Positions 26,399-36,576 of a stretch of DNA of 64,000 nucleotides are shown here, piece by piece. The stretch is from Catenulispora sp. MAP5-51. Its GTDB lineage: Bacteria; Actinomycetota; Actinomycetes; Streptomycetales; Catenulisporaceae. A program made the translations under genes and the position numbers. The notes beneath the pieces were generated by a model that worked only from the letters and a program-made list of their open reading frames with translations, made no database searches and was not told the DNA's origin. Location of the stretch: contig NZ_JBGCCH010000003.1 of assembly GCF_041261205.1 (NCBI RefSeq), forward strand, positions 558,001 to 622,000, read 5' to 3'. Each line of letters begins with the position of its first letter. Position 1 is the first letter of the stretch.

Positions 26399-27777
26399 CG
26401 AACCCGGCCCTTGCGCACGTGCCGCGCCGCCCCGCCGCCCCACCGGCCGCCCATGGCCCGCACCGGCTCCGGCACGCCCTCCGGCGCCCCCTCCGTCGGC
26501 CCCTCGGGCGCCCCCTCCACCGTCCGCAGCGCGTGCGCCAGTCCCCACGCCATGACCAGCACCACCGTCACCGGCCCCCCGACCCCGCCGGCGGCGGCCG
26601 CGTGCAGCGGATCCACCGGCAGCTCCACCAGGACCGCCAGGACCGCCGCCCCCGCGCCCCAGGCGATCGGCACCAGTCGGTGCCGGTCCATCGCCACCAG
26701 CGTCGGCTGCAGGATCGCCGCCGCCATCAGGAAGACCGTCCCGATCCCCAGGACCGCCAGCAGCTCGTGCGACAGCACCGCCTTCGTCCCGAAGAACACC
26801 CGCAGCAACCACGGTCCGGCCAGCGCGAGTACCGCCGTGCCGGCCACCCCCAGCGCTGCCACCGCTCCCAGCGCCACCCGCACCCGGGCGCGCAGTGCCG
26901 CGTGGTTCCCGCGTGCCGCCGAACGGGTGAGGTCGGGCAGCAGCATCGCCTGGATCGGCGAGATCAGCAGCAGCGGGATCCGCACCAGCACGAACGCCTG
27001 CCCGAACGCCGCCGCGACCGCGTCGGAGTGCGTCAGCCGCGTACTGGCGACCAGCGGCGGCAGGTTCGCCACCAGCTGGGTCAGCAGACTGCCGGCCACC
27101 AGCAGCGCCAGCCCGCCGGCCGCCGAACGCTCCCCGGTCTCGAACGAGGAGACCTCGACGTCCATCCGGTCCCGCGCGCCGTCCTCGAACCCCTCGCGCA
27201 GCCACCACAGCCCGGCCAGCGTCGCGAACCCCTGCGCCGCGGCGAACGCCAGCGCGTACGCCCACGCCGGCCCGCTCCGCGCGGTGAGCACGAACACCGC
27301 CACGCACGGCACCAGCCGCCCCAGCCCCTCGGTCGCGAGCGTCGCCGCGTACCCGTGGAATTCCTGCCGCCCGCCCAGGATCCCGCGCACCCAATAACAG
27401 GCCGATCCCACCCCCGCCGCGAGGACGAGCGCGCCGAACAGGTCCCACTGCCCCCGCAGCGGACCGGACACCAGTACCGGAGACAGCGCCAGGAGCGCCA
27501 CCAGCGTCACAGCGAACAGACACGCCGCGTGCAGCCGCGCCGTCCGCGCCACCGGCGCCACCGGCCGCCGCTCCGCGATCGCCCGGCTCGTCGCCCGGCT
27601 GGTCTCCTGCTCCAGCCCGACGAACACCCCGAGCGTCACCAGCCCGGCCAGGAAGTACAGCGAGGACAGTGCGGCGGCTTCGGAGGGCGTCGAGGAGTGC
27701 CCGGTGACCGCCAGGAACACATACCCTGACAAACCCACCAGCAGCAGCCCCGCCGCCATGCCGACGGAGGCCCTCAT
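26395..27777 (-). CDS. Oligosaccharide flippase-like membrane protein
   Basis: About 460 residues, with 12-14 membrane segments and the MATE/MOP-type duplicated layout. Segments such as VGSACYWVRGILGGRQEFHG, then GLALLVAGSLLTQLVANLPP near 220-240 resemble polysaccharide-biosynthesis (Wzx-like) flippases. ATG 27777 is chosen because GGAGGTGA lies 5 bases upstream; GTG 27783 is in frame too. It is divergent from tsaE. It would move a lipid-linked glycan across the membrane for the GT-C enzymes. Confidence 0.85.
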   Translation of the reverse strand: MRASVGMAAGLLLVGLSGYVFLAVTGHSSTPSEAAALSSLYFLAGLVTLGVFVGLEQETSRATSRAIAERRPVAPVARTARLHAACLFAVTLVALLALSPVLVSGPLRGQWDLFGALVLAAGVGSACYWVRGILGGRQEFHGYAATLATEGLGRLVPCVAVFVLTARSGPAWAYALAFAAAQGFATLAGLWWLREGFEDGARDRMDVEVSSFETGERSAAGGLALLVAGSLLTQLVANLPPLVASTRLTHSDAVAAAFGQAFVLVRIPLLLISPIQAMLLPDLTRSAARGNHAALRARVRVALGAVAALGVAGTAVLALAGPWLLRVFFGTKAVLSHELLAVLGIGTVFLMAAAILQPTLVAMDRHRLVPIAWGAGAAVLAVLVELPVDPLHAAAAGGVGGPVTVVLVMAWGLAHALRTVEGAPEGPTEGAPEGVPEPVRAMGGRWGGGAARHVRKGRVR

Positions 27778-27940
27778 GCTCACCTCCGGTGCGGGAGTCC
27801 TCGGCGCCGATCATGCCCTGTCCGGAACATGGGTAATCAGAGCTGAAAGCGGTATATGTCCGCAACGCTAAGAGTTGCCACCCTGTGGCACCGCGACCTG
27901 CGCGACTCCTGAGATCCGCACGGCCCGGTACGGTGGACCC

Positions 27941-28489
27941 ATGTCGGTGATCCCTGACCAAGTCGGACCCGGGCTGCCCGGACCCGTCCTGGAGACCCCG
28001 GTCGCGACCGCGGGCGAGATGAAGGACCTCGGCCGCCGCCTCGGCGCGCGGCTGCGCCGCGGCGACCTCGTGGTGCTCACCGGCGGCCTCGGGGCCGGCA
28101 AGACGACCTTCACCCAGGGGCTCGGCGAGGGCCTGGGCGTCCGCGGCCCGATCACCTCGCCGACGTTCGTCATCGCCCGCGTGCACCCCTCGGCCGCCGG
28201 CGGCGGGATCCCGCTGGTGCACGTCGACGCCTACCGGCTCGGCTCCCTGGACGAGCTCGACGACCTGGACCTGGACGCCTCGGTCGAGCAGTCGGTGACC
28301 GTCGTGGAGTGGGGCGAGGGCAAGGCCGAGGTCCTGACCGACGACCGGCTCGACATCGTCATCTCGCGGGAGTTCGCCGAGGAGCTCGACGAGCCCGGCG
28401 ACTCCGACGTGCGCTGGGTCGTGATGCGCGGCATCGGGGAGCGGTGGACCGACCGCGACCTGGCCGCGCTCGAGGACGCGGCCGGCTGA
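27941..28489 (+). CDS. tsaE: tRNA t6A biosynthesis ATPase TsaE
   Basis: The ATPase that supports the TsaB-TsaD complex making N6-threonylcarbamoyladenosine at position 37 of ANN-decoding tRNAs. The 182-residue protein has Walker A TGGLGAGKTTFTQGL near 47-61, SPTFVIAR near 74 and HVDAYRL near 93. The family-typical EWGEG is near 127. ATG 27941 is preferred; the longer in-frame reading begins in the divergent promoter region. tsaB, rimI and tsaD follow downstream. Confidence 0.95.
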   Translation: MSVIPDQVGPGLPGPVLETPVATAGEMKDLGRRLGARLRRGDLVVLTGGLGAGKTTFTQGLGEGLGVRGPITSPTFVIARVHPSAAGGGIPLVHVDAYRLGSLDELDDLDLDASVEQSVTVVEWGEGKAEVLTDDRLDIVISREFAEELDEPGDSDVRWVVMRGIGERWTDRDLAALEDAAG

Positions 28490-28513
28490 CCGGAGGAGCG
28501 TGCAGAGCTCTTA

Positions 28514-28553
28514 GAGGTCTGCCCTACGCCACCGAGGTCTGCCCTACGCCACC
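28514..28553. repeat. Perfect 20-bp tandem duplication over a stop codon
   Basis: The 20-mer gaggtctgccctacgccacc occurs at 28514-28533 and 28534-28553. The second copy includes the stop (28544-28546, minus strand) of the adjacent exported-protein gene, so a second stop lies just beyond. Confidence 0.95.
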
Positions 28554-29173
28554 ACGACCACCTGCGTCTGCAGCTGCGCGAACTGCCACACCGCCAGCGC
28601 GTCGTTCTGCGTCAGCCGCACCCCGCCGGTCTTCGCCTCCGGCTTCGGCGGCAGCTGGTCGCCGCCCAGCGAGGCGACCGCCTCCATGGCGAACTTCGTG
28701 GTGTCGCTCTTCGGGCCCCACAGCACCTCGTACTGCACGGCGACCCGGTCGGCGGACTGGTTGTTGGAGATCCGCTTCGACACCGCGTAGGTGCCCGCCG
28801 GCGGCGTCACCGTGCCCGGCACCACCTGCGCCGTCATCTGGACCTTCTCATCGGCGCCGACCAGCCAGATCCGCGCCTTGGACAGGCTGTACACCATGCG
28901 CTTGCCGGTGCCGCTCGAAGCCGGCAGCGCCAGCGCCGGGTCCGGAGCCGGGGTCACCGTCTGGCCGGCCGAGTTCGTCGAGGCCGGCGCCTGCGGCTGG
29001 GCGGCGGCCGCCACCGGGGGCTTCGCCGGCGCCGAACCATTCGCCTGCATGGCCAGCACGCCCACCCCGACCAGGGCCGCGGCCGTGATCAAGACGACCG
29101 AGGCCATCGGGTTCACGCGGCCGCGCGTCGCCCGCGCAGGTGAGCGCGGGGCGTTCTGCTGCTGGCTGGTCAT
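28544..29173 (-). CDS. Membrane-anchored protein with L,D-transpeptidase-like fold
   Basis: A 209-residue protein. The Arg-rich N-terminus is followed by a signal anchor at about 23-43 (MASVVLITAAALVGVGVLAM), a Pro/Ala linker, and a beta-rich domain. The domain opens with RMVYSLSKARIWLVGADE and PPAGTYAVSKR, which resemble the start of YkuD-type domains. No HXX...SHGC catalytic motif and no Cys is visible in the domain, so it is probably not catalytic. ATG 29173 is 28 bases from the divergent tsaB start. It lies within the t6A cluster on the opposite strand; no functional link is evident. Confidence 0.7.
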   Translation of the reverse strand: MTSQQQNAPRSPARATRGRVNPMASVVLITAAALVGVGVLAMQANGSAPAKPPVAAAAQPQAPASTNSAGQTVTPAPDPALALPASSGTGKRMVYSLSKARIWLVGADEKVQMTAQVVPGTVTPPAGTYAVSKRISNNQSADRVAVQYEVLWGPKSDTTKFAMEAVASLGGDQLPPKPEAKTGGVRLTQNDALAVWQFAQLQTQVVVVA

Positions 29174-29201
29174 GGGTCGTATGGTGCCAGAAAGATAGGC
29201 T

Positions 29202-29864
29202 GTGCGGGTGCTCCTGCTCGCGTTCGACACCGCAACCCCGGCCATCACCGTCGCCCTGCACGACGGCGCGGACGTCCTCGCCGAATCCACCACCGTGGAC
29301 GCGCGGCGTACCGGAGAACTGCTGGCCCCCGGCATCTCCGCGGTCCTGACCGCCGCCGGGCGCAAACCGGGCGAGCTCACCGGAATCTCCGTCGGAGTCG
29401 GGCCCGGCCCGTTCACCGGACTGCGCGTGGGATTGGTCACGGCGCGCGCCCTCGGCGACGCCCTCGGCATCCCGGTACACGGCGTCTGCACCCTCGACGT
29501 GGTCGCTTATCAGTCCGGCAGCACGGAGCCCTTCGCCGTCGCCACCGACGCGCGCCGCAAAGAGGTCTACTGGGCGCAGTACACGGACCACCTGACCCGC
29601 TCCACAGAGCCGGACGTGGCGCACCCCGCCCTCATCGCCGAACGCCTCACCGGACTCCCGGTCGCGGGGGAGGGCGCGCGCCTCTACCCAGACGCGTTCC
29701 CCACAGCGATCGAGCCCCGCCACCCCTCTGCCGCGGCTCTGGCAGAACTCACTATCAAGCGTCTGCAAAGCGATCCCGGCTCCCTGCTCTTCCCCGAGCC
29801 GCTCTACCTGCGCCGCCCGGACGCCGTCGAACCAGGCACCCGCAAGCGTGTCTCCACAGGCTGA
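29202..29864 (+). CDS. tsaB: tRNA t6A biosynthesis protein TsaB
   Basis: An ASKHA-fold partner of TsaD, 220 residues. The N-terminus LLAFDTATPAITVALHDG and GVGPGPFTGLRVGLVTAR (near 66-83) are the family signatures. It starts at GTG 29202. The stop is 7 bases before the chosen rimI start. Confidence 0.95.
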   Translation: MRVLLLAFDTATPAITVALHDGADVLAESTTVDARRTGELLAPGISAVLTAAGRKPGELTGISVGVGPGPFTGLRVGLVTARALGDALGIPVHGVCTLDVVAYQSGSTEPFAVATDARRKEVYWAQYTDHLTRSTEPDVAHPALIAERLTGLPVAGEGARLYPDAFPTAIEPRHPSAAALAELTIKRLQSDPGSLLFPEPLYLRRPDAVEPGTRKRVSTG

Positions 29865-29871
29865 CGGCACT

Positions 29872-30351
29872 ATGTCCACGATGGCGCCGACGCTGCGTCC
29901 GTTCCGCTGGTGGGACATCGAGGCGGTTCGGCGGATGGAGCAGGACCTGTTCCCCGAGGACCCCTGGTCCGTGGAGATGTTCTGGTCCGAGCTCGCGGAC
30001 GTCCCGCACTCCCGCTACTACGTCATCGCGGATGCCGACGGGGACATCGCCGGCTACGCGGGCCTGATGTCCCAACCCGGCGCCGCACAGGGCACGGTCG
30101 AGGGCTGGGTCCAGAACATCGCGGTGGCCCGCGCGCACCAGGGCCGGGGACTCGGGACGGTCCTCCTGGAGGCGCTTCTGGAGGAGGCACTGCGCAGGAA
30201 GTGCGTAGACGTCTGGCTGGAAGTGCGCACAGACAACGACTCCGCGAAGCGCCTGTACACCCGCCACGGCTTCGAGTCCGTGGGCATCCGCCGCGGCTAC
30301 TACCAGCCCGGCAACCACGACGCGCTGATCATGAGGAAGGCACTGGCGTGA
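29872..30351 (+). CDS. rimI: Ribosomal protein alanine N-acetyltransferase RimI
   Basis: A GNAT enzyme acetylating the N-terminus of a ribosomal protein (S18 in E. coli), 159 residues. Motif [24 protein letters not shown] is split around residues 80-102 (core QGRGLG). [20 protein letters not shown] lies near 117-136, and the C-terminal [12 protein letters not shown] is typical of RimI. I choose ATG 29872; GTG 29848 would overlap tsaB. It overlaps tsaD by GTGA. The tsaB-rimI-tsaD order is widespread in bacteria. Confidence 0.94.
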   Translation: MSTMAPTLRPFRWWDIEAVRRMEQDLFPEDPWSVEMFWSELADVPHSRYYVIADADGDIAGYAGLMSQPGAAQGTVEGWVQNIAVARAHQGRGLGTVLLEALLEEALRRKCVDVWLEVRTDNDSAKRLYTRHGFESVGIRRGYYQPGNHDALIMRKALA

Positions 30352-31415
30352 CGGCACTGCACCGATCGAAGAACCCGACCGACGAACCGTTGGTCCTCGG
30401 CTTCGAGACCTCCTGCGACGAGACCGGCGTCGGCATCGTGCGGGGCAACACCCTGCTCGCCGACGCGGTGGCCTCCAGCGTGGACGAGCACGCGCGCTTC
30501 GGCGGCGTCGTGCCCGAGGTCGCCAGCCGGGCGCACCTGGAGGCAATGGTGCCCACCGTGCAGCGCGCGCTGAGCGAGGCCGGCGTGACCCTGGCCGACA
30601 TCGACGCCATCGCCGTCACCGCCGGCCCGGGCCTGGCCGGCGCCCTGCTGGTCGGCGCGGCCGCGGCCAAGGGCTACGCGCTGGCGCTGGACAAGCCCAT
30701 CTACGGCGTCAACCACCTCGCCGCGCACATCTGCGTGGACCAGCTCGAACACGGCCCCCTGCCCGAGGGCTGCGTCGCCATGCTCGTCTCCGGCGGCCAC
30801 TCCTCGCTCCTGTTCGTTCCCGACGTCACCGGCGACGTCCAGCCCCTGGGCCAGACCATCGACGACGCGGCCGGCGAGGCCTTCGACAAGGTGGCGCGCG
30901 TCCTGGGCCTCGGCTTCCCCGGCGGCCCGCTGATCGACAAGGCGGCCCGCGACGGCGACCCGGACGCGATCGCCTTCCCCCGCGGCCTCACCGGTCCCCG
31001 CGACGCGCCCCTGGACTTCTCCTTCTCCGGGCTGAAGACCTCGGTCGCCCGCTGGGTCGAGAAGCGCGAACGCGCCGGGGAGAAGGTCCCGATCGCCGAC
31101 GTCGCCGCCTCCTTCCAGGAAGCGGTCGTGGACGTCCTCACCCGCAAGGCCATCCTGGCCTGCAAGGAGCGGGGCGCGGACCACCTGCTCATCGGAGGCG
31201 GCGTCGCCGCCAACTCCCGCCTGCGCGTCCTGGCCGAGGAACGCGCCGCCAAGGCCGGCATCCGCGTCCGCGTCCCGCGCCCCGGGCTGTGCACCGACAA
31301 CGGCGCCATGGTCGCCGCGCTCGGTTCCGAACTGGTCCGCCGCGGCCGCACGCCTTCCGAGCTCGACTTCCCCGCAGACTCCTCCCAGCCAGTAATGGAA
31401 GTGATCGCCCGATGA
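30348..31415 (+). CDS. tsaD: tRNA N6-threonylcarbamoyladenosine synthase TsaD
   Basis: A metal-dependent ASKHA enzyme transferring the threonylcarbamoyl group to A37 of tRNA, 355 residues. The N-terminal [17 protein letters not shown]-type metal-site segment ([12 protein letters not shown]; a second His in NHLAAHI), VSGGHSSLL and the C-terminal [13 protein letters not shown] are all present. GTG 30348 overlaps the rimI stop. The long in-frame reading from 29910 is a shadow of rimI. Confidence 0.96.
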   Translation: MTALHRSKNPTDEPLVLGFETSCDETGVGIVRGNTLLADAVASSVDEHARFGGVVPEVASRAHLEAMVPTVQRALSEAGVTLADIDAIAVTAGPGLAGALLVGAAAAKGYALALDKPIYGVNHLAAHICVDQLEHGPLPEGCVAMLVSGGHSSLLFVPDVTGDVQPLGQTIDDAAGEAFDKVARVLGLGFPGGPLIDKAARDGDPDAIAFPRGLTGPRDAPLDFSFSGLKTSVARWVEKRERAGEKVPIADVAASFQEAVVDVLTRKAILACKERGADHLLIGGGVAANSRLRVLAEERAAKAGIRVRVPRPGLCTDNGAMVAALGSELVRRGRTPSELDFPADSSQPVMEVIAR

Positions 31416-31711
31416 CCGGTCCCGGCGGCAAGACCGCGAAGAACCAGACCCTGATGTGGGAAGTCCGCTGCGAGCCGGGTAAAGCGCCGGCCGTGGAGGA
31501 GTGGGTCCGCGCGATCATCGTCCCCCCGCTATGGGAGGACGAAGAGGTGGCCTCCTACAACGCGTACAGCGCAGTGGGGCAGGACGGAGAACGGGTCGTG
31601 GTGGTCATCGACTACCTCGGCGCGGCCCCCGCCACCCTGGCGGCCGACCCGCCGGAGCGGCTGATCGCCCGCCCTCCCCATGCCTGGGTCTTCCAACGCC
31701 TCGACGTGTGA
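31412..31711 (+). CDS. Small conserved-looking protein (unknown)
   Basis: A 99-residue protein whose ATG overlaps the tsaD stop by ATGA, which argues it is translated. Visible features are [20 protein letters not shown] near the N-terminus, a [24 protein letters not shown] strand pair (split near 46-70) and [10 protein letters not shown] at the end. The size and layout recall small antibiotic-biosynthesis-monooxygenase-like (ferredoxin-fold) proteins. This is only a resemblance. Confidence 0.72.
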   Translation: MTGPGGKTAKNQTLMWEVRCEPGKAPAVEEWVRAIIVPPLWEDEEVASYNAYSAVGQDGERVVVVIDYLGAAPATLAADPPERLIARPPHAWVFQRLDV

Positions 31712-31817
31712 ATGTCCCTGGATTGGCTCTCTTAAGCAACTCTTCAGGTTCTGAAAACGTCCTTCCTCGGTAGTGAAACGAGGTGGGCTCCGGGGGCCCG
31801 CCGGACTGAACCGAGGC

Positions 31818-32837
31818 ATGAGCGTGACGTACGAGGACCAGGACCTTCCCATAGGCTGCGGCTGCGAAGACCACGATCTGACCCCGTCCCCAGGCGGGGC
31901 GTTCGCCAACGCCTCCCGTCGGCGCTTCCTGCGAAGCGCCGCAGGCCTGGCGGTGGCCGCGCCCGCCCTCCTGGCCGCCGCCTGCGGTTCGAACAGTTCC
32001 TCCGCGTCAGGCGCGAAGCAGAACAGCGGAGGCGGCGCGCCAGCCACCACCGGCAGCAGCAGCGGGTCCCCGGGCGCCCCCTCGCAGCCCTCCACCGGCT
32101 CCTCCAGCAACAGCTCGGGCCTGCCGGGCCCCGAGACCGCAGACGCGGCCCTGCTGGCCTCCCGCTACGACGGCCTCAAGCCCTTCGCGCCGGCCCCGCC
32201 GCCCCCGGCGACCAAGCCGGTGAACACCAACGTGGACCTCCCGCCGGTGATCAGCCGCATCCCGACGGACCAGAAAATCTGCTTCCTCACCATCGACGAC
32301 GGGGCGGAGAAGGATCCTGCCTTCCTCCAGATGGTCAAGGACTTCCGCGTACCCATCACGATGTTCCTGGCCGACTGCTTCATCCAGGACGACTACAGCT
32401 ACTTCACCCAGCTCCGCGACACCGGGTACTGCACCATCCAGAACCACACCCTCCACCACCCCGACATGACGACCCTCAGCGCTCAGCGCCAACTGGCGGA
32501 GGTCACCGGGCAGCAGCAGAAGCTCGTCAAGAACTACGACGCGCACCCCTACCTCTTCCGGGCGCCCTTCGGGAACTCCAACAAGGCCACCCAGCAAGCC
32601 TGCAAGCAGAACGGCCTCAAAGCCATCTGCTACTGGCGGGCCACCTTTCAGAAGCAGGGCTTCCAGTGGCAGGCGGCCGACAAGAAGCTCCGCCCCGGCG
32701 ACATCCTGCTGGCGCACTTCCGCGGCCCCAAGGCCAACGGCAAGGGCTGGCCGGAGATGCACGAACTGATGACCAACCTCTTCCGCATCGTCCAGGAGCA
32801 GGGCTACACCTTCGCCCGCCTGGAGGACTACGTCTGA
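31818..32837 (+). CDS. Tat-exported lipoprotein polysaccharide deacetylase
   Basis: A 339-residue protein started at ATG 31818. The twin-arginine signal SRRRFLRSAAGLAVAAPALL is followed by a lipobox LAAAC near residue 57, so it is a Tat-exported lipoprotein. A Ser/Gly/Pro linker precedes a NodB domain from about residue 150: TIDDGA (for TFDDG), NHTLHHPDM (metal HxxxH), RAPFGNSN and LLAHF. The catalytic set looks complete. It would deacetylate a cell-wall or capsular glycan outside the membrane. The residue preceding DDG is Ile instead of Phe, a mild deviation. Confidence 0.87.
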   Translation: MSVTYEDQDLPIGCGCEDHDLTPSPGGAFANASRRRFLRSAAGLAVAAPALLAAACGSNSSSASGAKQNSGGGAPATTGSSSGSPGAPSQPSTGSSSNSSGLPGPETADAALLASRYDGLKPFAPAPPPPATKPVNTNVDLPPVISRIPTDQKICFLTIDDGAEKDPAFLQMVKDFRVPITMFLADCFIQDDYSYFTQLRDTGYCTIQNHTLHHPDMTTLSAQRQLAEVTGQQQKLVKNYDAHPYLFRAPFGNSNKATQQACKQNGLKAICYWRATFQKQGFQWQAADKKLRPGDILLAHFRGPKANGKGWPEMHELMTNLFRIVQEQGYTFARLEDYV

Positions 32838-32868
32838 GGCGGTGCTCGGCGCCGCCCCGACGCGCCCC

Positions 32869-32895
32869 CTGGCACTCCACTTGACCGAGTGCTAA
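32869..32895. promoter_or_regulatory. CIRCE operator 1 (HrcA)
   Basis: ctggcactc-N9-gagtgctaa against the consensus ttagcactc-N9-gagtgctaa: the right arm is perfect and the left arm matches 7 of 9. The spacer contains TTGACC, the candidate -35 box, so HrcA binding would block polymerase. Confidence 0.88.
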
Positions 32896-32910
32896 ACGCG
32901 CGCCTAGTCT
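32881..32910 (+). promoter_or_regulatory. groES-groEL promoter
   Basis: TTGACC (32881-32886), an 18-base spacer and TAGTCT (32905-32910) fit a vegetative sigma promoter. It overlaps CIRCE 1 and is followed by CIRCE 2. Confidence 0.7.
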
Positions 32911-32914
32911 CGCT

Positions 32915-32941
32915 TTGGCACCCTCGCACCGAGAGTGCCAG
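32915..32941. promoter_or_regulatory. CIRCE operator 2 (HrcA)
   Basis: ttggcaccc-N9-gagtgccag is a second CIRCE-like inverted repeat. It lies 46 bases after the first and just downstream of the -10 box, in the likely transcript start region. Confidence 0.82.
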
Positions 32942-33033
32942 CGCGATACGGCCGGACCCTGGCACCCGCGACGACAGGTTCCGCAACCAGTTCACCATCG
33001 CCGATCCGTCACGCGAACGAAAGGTCACACATC

Positions 33034-33330
33034 GTGGCTACCGTTGCCATCAAGCCGCTCGAGGACCGCGTCGTCGTCAAGCCGCTCGACGCCGAGCAGA
33101 CCACCGCCTCCGGCCTCGTCATCCCGGACACCGCCAAGGAGAAGCCGCAGGAGGGCGTCGTCCTGGCCGTGGGCCCGGGCCGCTGGGAGGACGGCAAGCG
33201 CGTCGAGCTCGACGTCAAGGAGGGCGACATCGTCCTCTACAGCAAGTACGGCGGCACCGAGGTCAAGTACAACAACGAGGAGTACCTCGTCCTGTCGGCG
33301 CGCGACCTGCTCGCGATCGTCAACAAGTAA
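33034..33330 (+). CDS. groES: Co-chaperonin GroES
   Basis: The 10-kDa lid of the GroEL chamber, 98 residues. The N-terminus [15 protein letters not shown], the mobile loop [18 protein letters not shown] and KYGGTEVKY are the standard motifs. The start is GTG 33034; reading further upstream crosses the CIRCE-containing leader. groEL follows after 94 bases. Confidence 0.97.
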   Translation: MATVAIKPLEDRVVVKPLDAEQTTASGLVIPDTAKEKPQEGVVLAVGPGRWEDGKRVELDVKEGDIVLYSKYGGTEVKYNNEEYLVLSARDLLAIVNK

Positions 33331-33403
33331 GACTCTCAAGCTGCGTTTCCGCCCCGGGCGGCCGGGGTCCCGGCCTTCATGCCGGGGCGGATTTTTCTCT
33401 TAA

Positions 33404-35053
<1,650 letters not shown>

Positions 35054-35108
35054 GGGCTCGCCCGCGCTATAGCGGACGCCTATAAGAGAGCGCGCTTAAA
35101 GAGAGCGC

Positions 35109-35149
35109 AGCGGGCGGCACTGTACGGAATCCGTACAGTGCCGCCCGCT
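35109..35149. terminator. Perfect 20-bp inverted repeat, bidirectional terminator
   Basis: The 20-nt arm 35109-35128 is exactly complementary to 35130-35149, with one central base. It lies between convergent groEL and the whiB-like gene. Confidence 0.85.
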
Positions 35150-35177
35150 GTTCAATGCCCGGCTCGCGTGCAGCCGC

Positions 35178-35660
35178 CTACGGCTTCGTCTTCGCCTTGG
35201 CGTGCATCCCGGCCGAGACGGTGTTCGCCGGCCGCGTCATCGTCATCCCGTTGCTCGGTGCGGTGGCCGGCGCGCCCGAGGGCTTGGCCTGCAGCTTCAC
35301 CGGCACCTTCGTCGGCGGCTTGCGCGTCGGCTTGGTGTTCTTCGCCGACGCCAGCGCGGCGAGCTTCGCAGCCCGCGCAGCCGACTTCTCCCGTGCGTAG
35401 TACTCGTCGCGCTCTTCCTCGGTCATGCCGCCCCACACCCCGTAGGGCTCGTGGACCCGCAGGGCGTGTTCCCGGCACGGCTTGCATACCGGGCAGTGCA
35501 GACACACCTCTTTCGCGGCCTCTTCCCGTGAGGTCCGCGCCTGGCCCCGCTCGCCTTCCGGGTGGAAGAACAGGTCGCTGTCGGTACCGCGGCACGAGCC
35601 GCGCAGCTGCCAGTCCCAGAAGTCCGCGTTCGGACCCGGGAGACGGGAGACGTCGGCCAT
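35178..35660 (-). CDS. WhiB-family iron-sulfur transcription factor
   Basis: A 160-residue WhiB-like protein. The four cluster cysteines are C23, C53, C56 and C62 (spacing 29, 2, 5), and the turn GVWGGMTEEER at about 75 is the family's GVWGG motif. After residue 88 a basic Ala/Lys/Pro-rich tail of about 70 residues, longer than in most family members, probably binds DNA. WhiB proteins bind a 4Fe-4S cluster and contact the main sigma factor. Its nearness to bldM fits a role in development, but the subtype (WhiB1/WblE or other) is not assignable from sequence alone. Confidence 0.92.
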   Translation of the reverse strand: MADVSRLPGPNADFWDWQLRGSCRGTDSDLFFHPEGERGQARTSREEAAKEVCLHCPVCKPCREHALRVHEPYGVWGGMTEEERDEYYAREKSAARAAKLAALASAKNTKPTRKPPTKVPVKLQAKPSGAPATAPSNGMTMTRPANTVSAGMHAKAKTKP

Positions 35661-35976
35661 GGCAAACCCTTCCTTCCGCCGACCTTCCCCACCGGTGAAC
35701 CCGCAGGTCAGTCGTCCTGTTGTCGGACGACCGACGGCGAGTCGCTGGATGGAGTGGTCTTCGGCTGCATCGTGTTGGCCGCAGCCGCAGCGGGTGCATG
35801 ATCCCGGTGAGAGTGAGTCGGGACATGCATCGGTGCCGCGGCGGCGGCCCTACCTCGTGGTGAACCAGGTGTCAGTTGTCCAATACCTGATCCGGCGAGC
35901 GGTCATACCGATCATGCCCCGAACCGTGCTCGATTGTCACTGAGTTGTCGCAATCGACTACGGACTGTGAGCAACG
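35661..35976. other. 316-base region upstream of the whiB-like gene
   Basis: Contains the whiB-like promoter region and no convincing coding frame. The segment is more AT-rich than its surroundings near 35870-35950. I see no strong hairpin or repeat. Confidence 0.4.
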
Positions 35977-36372
35977 GTGAGCGGGTGGACCGCTCACCGG
36001 AACGAGAGGCGCGGCGACGTGAGCGGGCTCCCCGTGGATGACGGTGGCTGGGAAGGCTGGGACGGTTGGGACAGCAGGGGCGGCAGAGACGGTAGAGACG
36101 GCAGGGACGAAGACGGGTGGGTGCGGGCCTTGGACGCCGGCCGGCTCCCCGAGAGCGGTGGCGGTGGCGGTGGCGGACGCGGCGGACGCGGCGACAGCAG
36201 GGGCAGCCGGGGCGCACGGGACGACGGTGACAGCCGGGACAAGGTGGACGAGACCCCCGCGGGGGCCCCGGAGGACCGGCCCTGGACCCCGATCCCGCGT
36301 CAGGCGAAGGCGGCCGAGCCGGGCCTGATCCCGAAGCAGCGCCGTCTGAAAAAAACATCGCGGAGCGCGTAA
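35977..36372 (+). CDS. Low-complexity Gly/Asp/Arg-rich protein (uncertain)
   Basis: A 131-residue frame starting at GTG 35977; GTG 36019, preceded by GAGAGGCG, may be the real start. The N-terminal half is Asp/Gly/Trp/Arg repeats (DGRDGRDED), then a nine-Gly run, then a more ordinary end with RPWTPIPRQAKAAEPGLIPK and a Lys/Arg C-terminus. High GC3 supports coding, but the opposite strand also has a long open frame, so this is uncertain. The position before bldM is where relatives carry short unknown genes. Confidence 0.4.
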   Translation: MSGWTAHRNERRGDVSGLPVDDGGWEGWDGWDSRGGRDGRDGRDEDGWVRALDAGRLPESGGGGGGGRGGRGDSRGSRGARDDGDSRDKVDETPAGAPEDRPWTPIPRQAKAAEPGLIPKQRRLKKTSRSA

Positions 36373-36576
36373 CGCTTTCGGGTGAAGCTCGTTTTCCATC
36401 TCGGAGTGACGATGGCCCGCGCTTCAGCCCGCCGCCCGGCGGCCTCCCACGGAGGCGCTTCGCGCAGCGGTCCGCACTTGGGCGGGTGGCGAAGCGGTGC
36501 GAACCATCGACTACGGGGACCTGTCCGCCATAAGCTCAATAGGTGTCACAACCTCACGAATGTGGAGGCTTGACCA

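Noticed and set aside
35872-36399. A 175-codon minus-strand frame opposite the Gly/Asp-rich frame
   Set aside because: Ala/Pro/Val-rich shadow of low-complexity DNA; its end is AT-rich non-coding sequence and it has no ribosome site.
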